From: a virus
Strand: one strand, 5' to 3'
Virus record (IMG/VR): IMGVR_UViG_3300025128_007045
Location: 1 to 33,322 of that record
Length of the DNA stretch: 33,322 nucleotides
A model generated the notes under the pieces. The model was given only the letters and a program-made list of their open reading frames with translations, did no database searches and had not been told where the DNA came from. Shown one piece after another: positions 20,638-30,824 of the stretch (positions are counted from its first letter, which is position 1; every line of letters begins with the position of its first letter). A program made the position numbers and the translations under genes.

Positions 20638-20674
20638 GCAGTGGTGAGGACGGTTCCCCCTATCTCACCACTGC
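20638..20674. other. 11-bp stem hairpin upstream of late promoter
   Basis: gcagtggtgag and ctcaccactgc pair perfectly over 11 bp with a 15-nt loop. No U-tract follows on either strand, so it is not a normal terminator. It contains ggtgag, close to the TGGTGA half-site of the switch region. Role unknown. Confidence 0.6.
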
Positions 20675-20701
20675 AAAACTCCCAAAAATAGCCAAAATCC
20701 C

Positions 20702-20727
20702 AAAAAAACACCCCTCTGTATGGGCGC
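20702..20727 (-). terminator. intrinsic terminator after the 1629-aa gene
   Basis: On the minus strand the stem GCGCCC / GGGTGT (two G-U pairs, 8-nt loop) is followed at once by a run of seven U. It lies about 43 bp after the stop of the giant ejection-type gene and separates the packaging/ejection operon from the head operon. Confidence 0.6.
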
Positions 20728-20769
20728 TCACGGCGTTTTAATAAGGTGGGTAAGGTGTTTATACCTTTG

Positions 20770-23700
20770 CTACATGCCCAAATCTCGGGCTAATCTGCGA
20801 CCAGCAGTTGTCAGGGCTTTGTATCCACGCGAATACACAAGCGCCTCATCGAGTGCTGGATTGCGTCGACGCATTTGTTCGCGGTCGCGCTTCACGTCTT
20901 TATCGATGAACTTACGAATCGTTTCAAGCCTAACAAGTTCCCCCCTGGATCCAGTTTTACGCATAAACTTTTCCATTTCGTTGTAAGACCGAATAGGTGT
21001 GTTAGTTATATTCTCTACCCGGCGACGGTAGTCTTCGAAGACATGTTCCTGTACGGCCCAGTAGTCGGAATCGTTTACATACTCCTGCGCTCTGAGGAAT
21101 GTGTGTATCTCAGGAGGGTGGTCCTTAAGGTGTAATGCAAAGTAGTCATCAATGAACGCACGCTCTCCATCAGTGAGGGTACTCAGGTAATTCTGCAGCA
21201 ATGGGTCAGCTCGTTCCCAGTCCAGTGGACTGTAGGCTCCCATCTCAGGAAATGTTTTGAGCTCATCGTTCTCCAGGATTTCGAAGTAGCCATTTACAGC
21301 TCGAAGGTTTGGGTCATCTGACTCGGCCCAATCGTAAGAGGTAATGTCTTTAGCTTTCTTGGTGAGCGAAGCCCGGAGCTTAATATCTTTGAAATGCTTC
21401 GCAAAATCTTTGCGGTCAATGTCGCCGTTTGCCACAGCCACAGCCAGCGCACGCTCCGCTTCATACTTCATCACGTCTATCTCTTGTTTTTGTACTCGAG
21501 CTTGAGCTTCGATATCACCGTTTTCTGCACGCGTTAAGAGCTGCTCATCTATCTCCCTGGTAAGCTCTGGGTACATTTCTTCGATGGCTAATTTTTCGGT
21601 CTTGGTTAACGATGCCCATTCCTTATCGTATTCGGCAATCGAACGTAAGTCTCTTCGTTCTCTGGGAGTCTGCCTGGCAGCTTTTATACCGGTGGCATTC
21701 ATGGCAGTACCGAGAGCAATCTGTGTGGGTGACAATCCGTCCATACCCATGTCTACAGTGTTCTGCAAAGTGAATGGTAATCTACCGAGTCCGAGTCGAA
21801 GTGCACTCATTCCAAGTACCCTGGGGTCGTCGGTTAGAAAGTTTACCGGGTCTCCCTGGAATGTCTCCTGCAGCATTAAGTCTGCCATCACGTTCACCGC
21901 AGGTGAGGCTTTCGTCCTAAAGAGTTTCGCTGAAGACGACGCAGGCCCTTCTGTAATCCCCGTCATAATCAAACCCATGAGTGAGTCCCAGGAACCAAAC
22001 AGCGAGACGTCATCACCGCTTGGTAAACGGATGCGCAAGAAGTTTGTGTTGTAGTGCGGCTTCCCCTCAGCGTCGTATCGAATCGGATTGAATTCCGTCT
22101 CCTCGCCCTGAACAGAATTCAGGAACCAGGTAGTGACTACACCGGCAGTAAGAGTACGCATCAGTAAGTCACGAGCCATGCGACCTTCAGCATTATCTTT
22201 AATGGCGGCATTGCGAAGTAGGTTTAATTGCGAGCCGAAATAACGAGGGGCGAACATAATCGCTGACGTTAGTGACGATGGGTTTTCAGACCTGAATCCC
22301 GTCGCGTTGTTTATTTGTTCGGCGAGCTCCTTTCGGTTCGCCTCACCCACAGCTCCTCTCATCGTGCCTCGCCCGGTAATTCTGTTAAGGAAACTAGCTT
22401 CAGCCATTCCACGTTCGTACAGCATGAGCCGCAGCAGGTTCCCGGTGCGGGAGAAATGAAAGTTCGCAGCCTCTACAGCTTTACCTACGCCGAAAGGAAT
22501 CCTGGTAATCTTGCTGGGGAATAAGAATTCACCAGCGTCACTGAGAGGGGCCCAGTACACGCCGTCTTTAATCATGCTCGTAATGACATCGTGTTTACTG
22601 ACGACGTACTGGTTGTAGAACTTAGGATCTTTTAACGCTGCAGTGGTCATGATAATGATGCGGGCGGCACGGATTGGATCTACGCCTATGGCTAACAGTC
22701 CCTGGATACCAATTGCTGACAAGTCCATCGTGGCGTTTAGAGCTCTGGCGAAATTGTTGAATGAGCCTATGTATGGCAACAGGTCTTTATTTGTGCTGAG
22801 GTACTCGTTCATTGAGTCAGCGAAACCTGATTTGTAAAAACGCTGACCAGAAATAAAGGCGTCGATGTGGCCCTCGTCTGGTCCTAGACGTGAGGCTTGA
22901 GCTCGCGCCTGTTGATAAAATAATTTCGCATCAGCAAGGGTCTGCCGCTGTGCATCCAGCGAACCCAAAATTTCTTCCAGCTCCTCGATGTAGGCGGTGT
23001 GCTTCGCATTAGTTCTATCCAGGCTGCGCAGCATTGTGTTGATCTCACTGCGCAAAATCTGTGAACGGCCTTCCTGGCGATTCACTACTTGGGCATTGAA
23101 TTCCACTCTGCGTAAACCTTCAGCACGACCAATGGAATATCCCAGCTGATCTTCAATTTCTAATATTTGTTTTTCGTTGGCAGTCTTTAGCCAGGTATCT
23201 ATCTTGCCCTCGGAACGGCGGTACAGCCGGTCGACTGTTTCAAGGACATCAGACAATTCATCAGGGTCAACCGGGGAACCGACAGCCAAGCGGGTAGTGA
23301 GGCGTTCTAATTTTGCATTGGCTTTCACTAACGCACGGTAGGTGGCACCACTTGCATGATGGGACCTATTCATGCCAGCTATTTCCAGTGAGCCAATCAT
23401 TTGCCTGGAAAGCCTGAGTAGCTCATTTGATGACTCAGTCTGAGCACCCGCAATTCTGGCAGCAGACCGTTCGGACTGTCCACCTAATCTGTCTATCGAC
23501 GCAGCAGTGCGCTCGAATTCAATGTTAGCTTGTGATGCTTTTTTCTCCAGAGCTACGATGCGCCTGGTGGCAGCTCGTAATGTTTTCTGTGAGGCCTCCA
23601 AGCCACGCAGGGTCATATTCCATTTTGGTGTTTGCTTGATGCGGTCATTAACAGTAAGCCCCTGTTTGCGCATTGCATCGCTAAACCATTTGCCTACAGC

Positions 23701-25659
23701 TCTGTCACCACTTGCCTGCGCACGGGTATATAAAATCGCGCCTGGATCTTCCAGATACGCCACGTCACCCTTCTTCATGGACTCAGCGTTTTCAATCATC
23801 CGGCGGATGTATGTAGCCCCACCTTCATCGGAGCCATGTATACGTTGCCGCTCTGCATCCATTCGCCCAAAGGCTCCCTGGATACCCTGACCGCTGGCTT
23901 CCCCACGCACGACGATTCTTGGAAAGTAATAGCCATCGCCATCACCGTATCGCTCGAACATGTCACCGAACCACCAGTCCTCCTCATACGACAACCGCTC
24001 TTTACCTAAGTGCTTTAAATCTTCACCGAGGATTTCATAGGTGGTTACACCAGCACGCTCGTCTAAATCTGTGAGCATGCGCAGGTCGTTCTCAATCTCT
24101 TGGAATACGTCTTCCCAGGCTTTAGCTTCTTCAGTGAATTTGAAGCCACGGTCATCATTTGTAAGTACTGCGTATTTTGCTTTTAGGTCATCACGGAATT
24201 TGCCATTTACGAATGCTTCTTTTAACGAGATGCCATCCACCACAGCCCTGTCGAACATTTCATCAATTTCAATAGCCCGGCGTGCGAAGTACCCTGACAG
24301 GGCCTTCTTCATAAATTCAGCTTCGCCTTGCAGAAGCGCAGCGTCTGCTTCTCCTCCTAGGAATAATGGGACATCACCCCACTCACGCATCTCCAAGTCG
24401 CCTGCTTTTTCGATCAGTTCCCCTGCGTCATCAAACTTGTCTTCCGCAATGATCCAGGGAAATGTATCTGTCGAGTTCATCTCATCAATCAACTCATGGA
24501 TCTCATCTGTAGTTCGTATATGATCTGAGTCAATCGTTCGTAGGTATGCGGCCTCACGCCTGACATCGTCGTAGCTTGTAGGTCTGAAGTCGAGGTCTAA
24601 TTCATGCTCGATTTGAGACCGAGGCTTTTTAGGGTTTCTCACAATATCCATTACACGTGAACGCTGTTCTTTTGTGAGGCCCCGACGGATTAATAATCTT
24701 GCATCCAGGTCCGACCCGAAGAACTCGTCTGAAGACGCAGTCTCAAAGTCTCTCCAAAATTTGTCATCGTGATGCCGGATGGACCGGCGTTCTACATCGG
24801 TGAGGTCTTCCCATTCTTTTTTGTAGATAAGCTGTGATATTTCATCTAGCTCTTTGAGGGCTTGAGCGTCATAGTTTTCTGCTTGGACGAGTTCCTTTTT
24901 CCGAAGCGCGAGCTTCAACGCGGAGATAGCCTCTTCAGCATCCACCTGCCTGCCAAGTGCTCGAGCACCAGACAGTACGCCCCGTGCACCAGCTATTGAA
25001 CCGATTACCGTAGCGGCTATCGGACCTCCGACTTTGAATGCGGTCGGGGCATCTTCGGGAATACTGTCTGCAGTGACGTCACCTAACGCACGGCCTCCCA
25101 GAATCTCACCACCCACCAGTGCCTGGCGAACTCCGGTGCTTTGAAATTTGTTTTGGAAGGGGGCAGTCATAAGGGCTTCCCCAACTTTCATCGAGCCTTG
25201 AGCTCCACGCAAAGCTGCCTTTATTGCCGGGCTACTTGTGGCTGCTTTCACACCGAGTCGTGTAGCGGCACCACGGAACACGTTGGCACCAAACCCTATA
25301 CCCGACATACCGCCAGTTGGAATCATTGCTGCTAAGAGGGCGAGGTTCGTAGGACGAGTGCTTTCTTCTATAAGCACATTTCCGATTTCATCGACAGGAC
25401 CAGGGAGGTCTGGTATGCGGAAACCCGCTCGTTCTGACAGAGGTTTGTCAGCCGCTAGGAATCCACGACCTAACCCGCGAGCACCGGACCCCAGGGCACC
25501 GGTGAATCCTGGCATTAAGCTGCTGCCTTCGTCCTCCTCCTCAACTTGGCTCACACTTTGAAACCCGGGTGCGGTCGGACTAAAGCCTGTGGGGCCAACA
25601 GTCCGTTTAGTTTGAACGCCCTCGGTGGGTCGTAAACTGTAATTTAGTGGGGCTGGCAT
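20770..25659 (-). CDS. giant internal virion (ejection-type) protein, 1629 aa
   Basis: A 1629-aa protein, the largest in the window. The N-terminal 250 residues contain Gly/Ala-rich hydrophobic stretches (NLALLAAMIPTGGMSGIGFG, IAATVIGSIAGARG) that could insert in membranes. The middle third is helical and charged, and a coiled-coil region spans roughly residues 700-930. Residues 950-1400 are conserved-looking with membrane-like helices (LSAIGIQGLLAIGVDP, LTAGVVTTWFLNSV). The layout suits an internal core protein released into the host during DNA ejection, like the large core proteins of T7-type phages; no sequence identity to these is claimed. The ATG comes 2 nt after the preceding stop. Confidence 0.7.
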   Translation of the reverse strand: MPAPLNYSLRPTEGVQTKRTVGPTGFSPTAPGFQSVSQVEEEDEGSSLMPGFTGALGSGARGLGRGFLAADKPLSERAGFRIPDLPGPVDEIGNVLIEESTRPTNLALLAAMIPTGGMSGIGFGANVFRGAATRLGVKAATSSPAIKAALRGAQGSMKVGEALMTAPFQNKFQSTGVRQALVGGEILGGRALGDVTADSIPEDAPTAFKVGGPIAATVIGSIAGARGVLSGARALGRQVDAEEAISALKLALRKKELVQAENYDAQALKELDEISQLIYKKEWEDLTDVERRSIRHHDDKFWRDFETASSDEFFGSDLDARLLIRRGLTKEQRSRVMDIVRNPKKPRSQIEHELDLDFRPTSYDDVRREAAYLRTIDSDHIRTTDEIHELIDEMNSTDTFPWIIAEDKFDDAGELIEKAGDLEMREWGDVPLFLGGEADAALLQGEAEFMKKALSGYFARRAIEIDEMFDRAVVDGISLKEAFVNGKFRDDLKAKYAVLTNDDRGFKFTEEAKAWEDVFQEIENDLRMLTDLDERAGVTTYEILGEDLKHLGKERLSYEEDWWFGDMFERYGDGDGYYFPRIVVRGEASGQGIQGAFGRMDAERQRIHGSDEGGATYIRRMIENAESMKKGDVAYLEDPGAILYTRAQASGDRAVGKWFSDAMRKQGLTVNDRIKQTPKWNMTLRGLEASQKTLRAATRRIVALEKKASQANIEFERTAASIDRLGGQSERSAARIAGAQTESSNELLRLSRQMIGSLEIAGMNRSHHASGATYRALVKANAKLERLTTRLAVGSPVDPDELSDVLETVDRLYRRSEGKIDTWLKTANEKQILEIEDQLGYSIGRAEGLRRVEFNAQVVNRQEGRSQILRSEINTMLRSLDRTNAKHTAYIEELEEILGSLDAQRQTLADAKLFYQQARAQASRLGPDEGHIDAFISGQRFYKSGFADSMNEYLSTNKDLLPYIGSFNNFARALNATMDLSAIGIQGLLAIGVDPIRAARIIIMTTAALKDPKFYNQYVVSKHDVITSMIKDGVYWAPLSDAGEFLFPSKITRIPFGVGKAVEAANFHFSRTGNLLRLMLYERGMAEASFLNRITGRGTMRGAVGEANRKELAEQINNATGFRSENPSSLTSAIMFAPRYFGSQLNLLRNAAIKDNAEGRMARDLLMRTLTAGVVTTWFLNSVQGEETEFNPIRYDAEGKPHYNTNFLRIRLPSGDDVSLFGSWDSLMGLIMTGITEGPASSSAKLFRTKASPAVNVMADLMLQETFQGDPVNFLTDDPRVLGMSALRLGLGRLPFTLQNTVDMGMDGLSPTQIALGTAMNATGIKAARQTPRERRDLRSIAEYDKEWASLTKTEKLAIEEMYPELTREIDEQLLTRAENGDIEAQARVQKQEIDVMKYEAERALAVAVANGDIDRKDFAKHFKDIKLRASLTKKAKDITSYDWAESDDPNLRAVNGYFEILENDELKTFPEMGAYSPLDWERADPLLQNYLSTLTDGERAFIDDYFALHLKDHPPEIHTFLRAQEYVNDSDYWAVQEHVFEDYRRRVENITNTPIRSYNEMEKFMRKTGSRGELVRLETIRKFIDKDVKRDREQMRRRNPALDEALVYSRGYKALTTAGRRLARDLGM

Positions 25660-25661
25660 AT

Positions 25662-28600
25662 TTAACGGTTGTATCCTCTAAATTGTGCAAGTTGTCTGTT
25701 TCTATCCAAGGACGGTCCGCCCATCCATTGGCGCTGCGCCTGCCACTCAACATCAGAGAGCGGGACATTAAACTCTGTTTGTAAACGTGTGTTCATTGCG
25801 CTGCGCTCATCAGGAGTCAGAGCTTGCAGCTGCTGGAACGTAGGTACGCCGAACGGCAATTGATATGCAGTAGGCATTTTCCCTTGAAGCACGGACTCAA
25901 CTGCTGGAGGTGTGACCGCTCGCGCGTCTGTAATTAATTGTTCCTGGTACGTTCTGTTCGGAACAAATGTCTGCTTCTCCATCAATGGTGTCATCTCAAA
26001 GGTGGGCCTGTTGTTAGGGTCTGTGCCGGCTTCCCAGTTCGCGTAGGTCAGCTGTGGTCCAAACCCGGCATTCGCCATCCATTCATCACGACTCATGGTT
26101 TGTGGTGTATTCATCGTCTTCGTCACGACGTCATCGTAGAAAGCACTTTGGTCTACGACCTCTGCTGAGCCGGTATAGCCAGCGTCATCGTAAGCCTTTT
26201 GCACGTCAGCAGCCGATGCATTTGGATCGTTCAATACATTGACGACGTTCTGCGCCTGCGCAAGAGCAATCGCTGCATCGTCTCCAGGAATACTAGATAT
26301 CGCATCTACATAGTCCTGAGCCTCTTGGACTGCCGCCCGTTTCTGGTCGGCTACTTGTTTGTCATAACCGGCTTGGTCAAAGACTGACTCTGTCTCGTAA
26401 GAATAGGTAGGTGAAATAGCAGCCTGGTATGCGTCATACCCCCGAGAGATCTGATTCTGTCGAGCCGCTTCATACGCTGAGTATTCGTCCCGCAGTCGGC
26501 GCTTTTCGTCCTGACGCATCTGGTCGTTCATACGAACCTGTTCGTCGTATTGGAACTGCTGTATCGTCGCAGCCTCGTCGTACAGATTGTTGATGAGATC
26601 AGCCTGCGTAATCTCGGGGATAGGGGAGATACCTCCTCGCGTGAAATATGCACGGGCGAGGAAGTCTCCTCCATCCTTCATAATTTGGGAAATCAGCTGC
26701 GCCTGGTTTGTCGCAGCGTTCTGGAGCTCCGGAGACGTTTGAATCATTGAGCGATAATTACGCCCAAGTTCCTCAACGGATTTGAAATAGTTCTCAGCAG
26801 CTAGAGCTTTATCAGCTCGCACATTCTGTAAATCGAATTGTCTGCGGTCTTCACCAAACGACCTATCAAACTGCCGCATGTTTTCGCCGAACGACTGGTC
26901 GTATTGCCGAGCAGCCTCTGCGAGCTCAGTATCGAACTCATAGTTGTCGCGGATGTATTCTGCGTTCCATCGCCGACTGTCCTCTAGAAAGGTTCTTGTG
27001 TTCTCGAACGCTCCACGGGAGTAGTTAGAAATTTGTTTGTGATCGTCGTCTGGGTCATTGGCGTTGTATGCCCAGGTGGTACCGTCAGCTTTTTCGTATG
27101 TGACCCAACTTTCATCGACTCCCTGAATAGCCTTTGCGACTTTCAGCGTTTCGTCGATAAGCATTCCGTCGGACCCGATGTCCCACATGTAGGTCTTCTG
27201 AGAAGTGGGGTCATAGATTTGGTAGTAACCCATCCCTGATGCAGGGTCGAGAGGGTCGGGCACCATAGGCAGCACTTGGAACCCTTGGTCGTACAACCAG
27301 GCTGCGCCATCTTCGACTCCGTAAGTGGCCTCGATAGCTTTGTAAAGCGGGTGACCTGTATCTGTGGCACCGACAAAACCGCCAGCCCCTGGTGCCGGCG
27401 GTGGTGCTACGCCACCGACGGCTTCGTAATCACTTATCGACCCGATAGCTAGCAGGTGCTCAGATGATCCATTGTTATATGTAACCGTAGGCGACAGGCT
27501 ATTTAGCGCAGGCCAGAAGGCACCAGTTAATATCTCTTCGTCTGAGGCTTTACTTATTTTATTACCCAGATCAAACAGCAACTTTTGATAGGTTTTTTTG
27601 TCTGCATCAGACATATCCGACTTGCTGACGTTACCTGAGTACGATTGGAGCTTGCGAAGACCTGCGGTCAGCGCCTCCTTTTCAGCCTCAAGCACGCCCG
27701 CGTAATACATCTCGTCACGGTTTCCTGCAAAGTTGGATTGCCCCTCTTGTAAGCTACGGGGAGCGCCATCCCCAGTGCGATACAGCGGGGTGTACATTGC
27801 GTCTCGGTCCGACCACCAGCCAAACTTCCCAATGTCGTACCAGGAGTCGCGTGGATCTGCGGTAACTGGCCTCAGATTAAAAGGATCATCCTGAGGGTTA
27901 GCAGTCCAGCCGTCAGGCGAGCCGAACGACCACGCCTGAATATTGTCTGCGGCTTGCTTGGCTTGGAATCTCTTTCGTTCACTATCTGATGCAGGAGACT
28001 CATCCCAGTTGGAATTTGGTCCACCAGAATATCCATGAGTGCTGCCGCTATGCGTAGTCTTAGTGGTGCCTTGAGGAGCAGCCCCGGTAAGTATGACCGG
28101 CCCGCTGCCTGGTTGCTGCACCATGCCACCAGCTTGCCTAGAAATATCGGGTAGTTCCGATAGTGCGGTTTGATATAGGTCGTTTGTCTGTCGTTGGTTC
28201 CAAGTACTCCAAGACTTCCATGGTTTGCGCCCACCCTTAGCCTCGTAAAAGGAAAGCGCAAGAGCTGCCTGAAGATTGTTGTCAGGGTCTTTTAACCATT
28301 CGTCAGTCCAGGCTTCCTGTGCATTGCTGCCTGACTTTGCTAACAAACCATTTTTGCCAAGCCACGAATAGAACGGGTAGTGCGGGTCATTTTTGTCAGC
28401 GATAGTGGGGTTGCCGGCGGTCCATTCGTTGTTGATTTGCCACAGGCCATAGGAGCCAAAGTTTATGCTGGTAGGGTCAATGTATCCCGGGTCGCCTTTT
28501 TTCTGGCCTTGACTGTTGTTATCTCCTACGGCTTCAGGCACGTGTGAGCTCTCCGCAGCCGCGATGGCGTACAGCGTTTCGATCATGGTCTCACGGTCTA

Positions 28601-28691
28601 CATCGTAGATTTTTTCCCAGACATCCCTACCGAATTTCTTTTCCCATTTCTCTAAGCCTCGCAGAACAGTTCTATAGGTATCAACCGACAT
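25662..28691 (-). CDS. internal virion protein with lysozyme-like domain, 1009 aa
   Basis: A 1009-aa protein whose first 180 residues form a lytic-transglycosylase/lysozyme-like (SLT) domain: IAAAESSHVPEAVGDN with probable catalytic Glu47, and SYGLWQINNEW at 80-90. It would locally open peptidoglycan during genome entry. The rest is a linker-rich body and a helical region with three 11-residue repeats around residues 594-620 (RQYDQSFGENM, RQFDRSFGEDR, RQFDLQNVRAD), then long Gln/Ala-rich helices (IQQFQYDEQVRMNDQMRQDE). Ejection-protein function is inferred from the domain, size and place next to portal and giant protein. GGAGG lies six bases before the ATG; the start overlaps the preceding gene by 11 nt. 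Confidence 0.82.
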   Translation of the reverse strand: MSVDTYRTVLRGLEKWEKKFGRDVWEKIYDVDRETMIETLYAIAAAESSHVPEAVGDNNSQGQKKGDPGYIDPTSINFGSYGLWQINNEWTAGNPTIADKNDPHYPFYSWLGKNGLLAKSGSNAQEAWTDEWLKDPDNNLQAALALSFYEAKGGRKPWKSWSTWNQRQTNDLYQTALSELPDISRQAGGMVQQPGSGPVILTGAAPQGTTKTTHSGSTHGYSGGPNSNWDESPASDSERKRFQAKQAADNIQAWSFGSPDGWTANPQDDPFNLRPVTADPRDSWYDIGKFGWWSDRDAMYTPLYRTGDGAPRSLQEGQSNFAGNRDEMYYAGVLEAEKEALTAGLRKLQSYSGNVSKSDMSDADKKTYQKLLFDLGNKISKASDEEILTGAFWPALNSLSPTVTYNNGSSEHLLAIGSISDYEAVGGVAPPPAPGAGGFVGATDTGHPLYKAIEATYGVEDGAAWLYDQGFQVLPMVPDPLDPASGMGYYQIYDPTSQKTYMWDIGSDGMLIDETLKVAKAIQGVDESWVTYEKADGTTWAYNANDPDDDHKQISNYSRGAFENTRTFLEDSRRWNAEYIRDNYEFDTELAEAARQYDQSFGENMRQFDRSFGEDRRQFDLQNVRADKALAAENYFKSVEELGRNYRSMIQTSPELQNAATNQAQLISQIMKDGGDFLARAYFTRGGISPIPEITQADLINNLYDEAATIQQFQYDEQVRMNDQMRQDEKRRLRDEYSAYEAARQNQISRGYDAYQAAISPTYSYETESVFDQAGYDKQVADQKRAAVQEAQDYVDAISSIPGDDAAIALAQAQNVVNVLNDPNASAADVQKAYDDAGYTGSAEVVDQSAFYDDVVTKTMNTPQTMSRDEWMANAGFGPQLTYANWEAGTDPNNRPTFEMTPLMEKQTFVPNRTYQEQLITDARAVTPPAVESVLQGKMPTAYQLPFGVPTFQQLQALTPDERSAMNTRLQTEFNVPLSDVEWQAQRQWMGGPSLDRNRQLAQFRGYNR

Positions 28692-28962
28692 TAGGACCTC
28701 CCTGCTGTTCGGCCATTATTGTGCTTAGTGATTCCATAATCGCTAGCTTGGCCTGCATACAAAATGGGTCAGTGCACTCACGCAAGTCTGCCCCATGACC
28801 ATGAGCAGCGAATGTGCGCTGCATTTCATCAAAACTGGCTGAGAATACACTGCTCTCCTCAGGTGTGGCGAACGCGTCAGCAATGTATTCAAGCGCCATT
28901 GCGTTCATCACTGTGACCTGCCTTGCGGCGTCACTCATTAAAGCTGACAATTCACCGGCCAT
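28681..28962 (-). CDS. small protein between portal and ejection genes
   Basis: A 93-aa, mostly helical protein (LSALMSDAARQVTVMNAMALEYIADAF) with two Cys near the end (ECTDPFCM). It has no known family to me. Its ATG overlaps the portal stop (TAATG) and its stop overlaps the next start by 11 nt, so it is co-translated with both and probably is a virion component or assembly factor of the head-ejection apparatus. Confidence 0.65.
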   Translation of the reverse strand: MAGELSALMSDAARQVTVMNAMALEYIADAFATPEESSVFSASFDEMQRTFAAHGHGADLRECTDPFCMQAKLAIMESLSTIMAEQQGGPNVG

Positions 28963-30821
28963 TATCGAATCTCATTTACTATGTTCGCTTGTCTGTTCAT
29001 CGCGACGGTCTCATCGATGCCGCTAGGGGTAATGGCTTCCGTCATCGTGACTTGCTCTGCGCCACTCATTCCGGGCGCCCCAGGTATCCCTGGAGGTGTC
29101 ATCGGTGGTGGAGGGGCAGGCGTGTTCTGTATCATCGTATTTTGATAGGCACGCAGTACTTCTGCTGCCTGACCCTGAAGACCTTTAAGCATCATCATGG
29201 TACGAACCTGTTGCGCTTCTGGTGACATGAACAATGTGTTCACTGACGCCTTGAGTAATTCCTGCTGAGGATTCTCTATTCCTGAAGCCTCCATTGCTGT
29301 TTCGGCAGATAGCATGCCGCCGTATGTCTGGTAAAGCTGAGACCAAACCATCGCATCACGCATCTCTAATGATGCGCGGTCAGAGGTGTGTAACTCCACA
29401 TCGACGGAATAAAAGCCATCAATCTCTGATGGTTTGATGCTGACCTCCGAGTCGCCACGCTTTAAGCCACCCGCAATGGTGACTGGTGATTCGAGCAAAT
29501 GTTCGACATCTTGAAATACCTGGCGACAGGCAATTGTGATGCAAGAGCGCAACGCTGTCACACAGCCTGATAATTTCACTGCTGCGTTACGGATGTTCAT
29601 GTCGGCCTCTGTAGCTGACTCCACACCACGTTGTGGCTGACCGCCAAGCGTGCCCATCTTTGAGAGCTCACTGGTGAATTGGTGCAGCCGTTCCATCAAC
29701 TGAAAGGCTGAAAGTGGTACCTCAGGAAGTTTACGGAAATCGATGTCTTGGTCATCAACCAGGTTTATTCTTTTTCCCGGACCTATCTCAATATTCTGTT
29801 GTCCGTCATCCATGATGTTTCTGGTAACCACGGGAGCAAAAGTTGAGTACCTCAACTGTATGTCTACCGCTGTCAGCTGCCGGGCTTCTGCCTGCAACAC
29901 TGGGTGGAGGTATCGCAGGATTCCGACGTATCGGTCTTGCGGGTCGTTCTCTGGGGTGAGCTCTCCCCATCCGCTGTCACGGATAATGAAAGGGATATAT
30001 CCCTCATAGTGTTTGTCGTCGTCGGTTGAACGGGATGTTTCCCATGAATAGGGATTGATGTCGTCATGTACTCGTACTCCTCCTACCCACATCACATGCC
30101 GACCTCGGTCGGTACCGTGTGGTTTTGTCCACATTTCTACGAACTCAATTTTTGTATCGCCACTAAATAAGCCCCTGTGATCAGGGAAGCGGCGCCTGGC
30201 TTCATCTGGGTAGATATCAAAAAACTCGTAGACGTACATTGGGTCTGCTGAGTTGTCGGGGTCTTCCATGATGGTTTCGTTCGGACAGACCGATACTTTC
30301 CATAAGAATTGAGCTTGTCCGAGTTTGCGTAATGCATTCCGGAAGCGTTGTTTGTCGCCTCGACTTGCGTCCTTACCAGGCGGGTCGGGAATAATATCCC
30401 AACGGATTTCTTTTTTGAGCACGACTTTGCCGTCTTTAACCAGCTTCTTTCGACCGATACCCAACGGGTGGCCGTAGTCAGTTTCTACTCTGTGCCAGAA
30501 CGACGCCAAGAATTGGCGCTTGCGTTCAGCTAAACTCTGCTGCATTTGCACGTCATCGTCAGTTTGTTTAACGGGTACATAAATCTTAGGTGTGGTGAGA
30601 ATGTGGTCGGACGCATTGTCTACAGCGTTACGGGCGGTCGGCGGGATAGTCGCCGTCATGCCAGATTCACGATACTCGCGTGGAATAATCTCGTTGAGGT
30701 TAGGGTACTTGCCCCGGTAATACCGATTGTCCGATTGCATTACAGCGAAGTATTCGTTGTATACCTCGTTCTTTAATCGGGCAAATCGGGTGTACTCGTC
30801 GTCAAATTGTTCACTGGTCAT
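28962..30821 (-). CDS. portal protein
   Basis: A 619-aa portal protein forming the dodecameric DNA gate. The N-terminus (FARLKNEVYNEYFAVMQSDNRYY) and segment TIPPTARNAVDNASDHILTT resemble the alpha-rich wing of podovirus portals. The conserved middle has YEGYIPFIIRDSGWGELTPENDP and RYVGILRYLHPVLQAEARQL, followed by the stem/clip region and LSKMGTLGGQPQRGVESATEADM before long crown helices. A Pro-rich tail (TPAPPPPMTPPGIPG) ends the protein. The position right after the large terminase supports it. The start comes 3 nt after the terminase stop; the RBS is weak, suggesting coupling. Confidence 0.9.
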   Translation of the reverse strand: MTSEQFDDEYTRFARLKNEVYNEYFAVMQSDNRYYRGKYPNLNEIIPREYRESGMTATIPPTARNAVDNASDHILTTPKIYVPVKQTDDDVQMQQSLAERKRQFLASFWHRVETDYGHPLGIGRKKLVKDGKVVLKKEIRWDIIPDPPGKDASRGDKQRFRNALRKLGQAQFLWKVSVCPNETIMEDPDNSADPMYVYEFFDIYPDEARRRFPDHRGLFSGDTKIEFVEMWTKPHGTDRGRHVMWVGGVRVHDDINPYSWETSRSTDDDKHYEGYIPFIIRDSGWGELTPENDPQDRYVGILRYLHPVLQAEARQLTAVDIQLRYSTFAPVVTRNIMDDGQQNIEIGPGKRINLVDDQDIDFRKLPEVPLSAFQLMERLHQFTSELSKMGTLGGQPQRGVESATEADMNIRNAAVKLSGCVTALRSCITIACRQVFQDVEHLLESPVTIAGGLKRGDSEVSIKPSEIDGFYSVDVELHTSDRASLEMRDAMVWSQLYQTYGGMLSAETAMEASGIENPQQELLKASVNTLFMSPEAQQVRTMMMLKGLQGQAAEVLRAYQNTMIQNTPAPPPPMTPPGIPGAPGMSGAEQVTMTEAITPSGIDETVAMNRQANIVNEIR

Positions 30822-30824
30822 ACG

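Noticed and set aside
21584-22054. 156-codon plus-strand frame inside the giant ejection-type gene
   Set aside because: Antisense shadow of a long well-supported gene, without RBS or promoter.
25940-25975. Second SOS box (near ttcggaacaaatgtct)
   Set aside because: It lies inside coding sequence of the 1009-aa protein and the right half is GTCT rather than GTTC.
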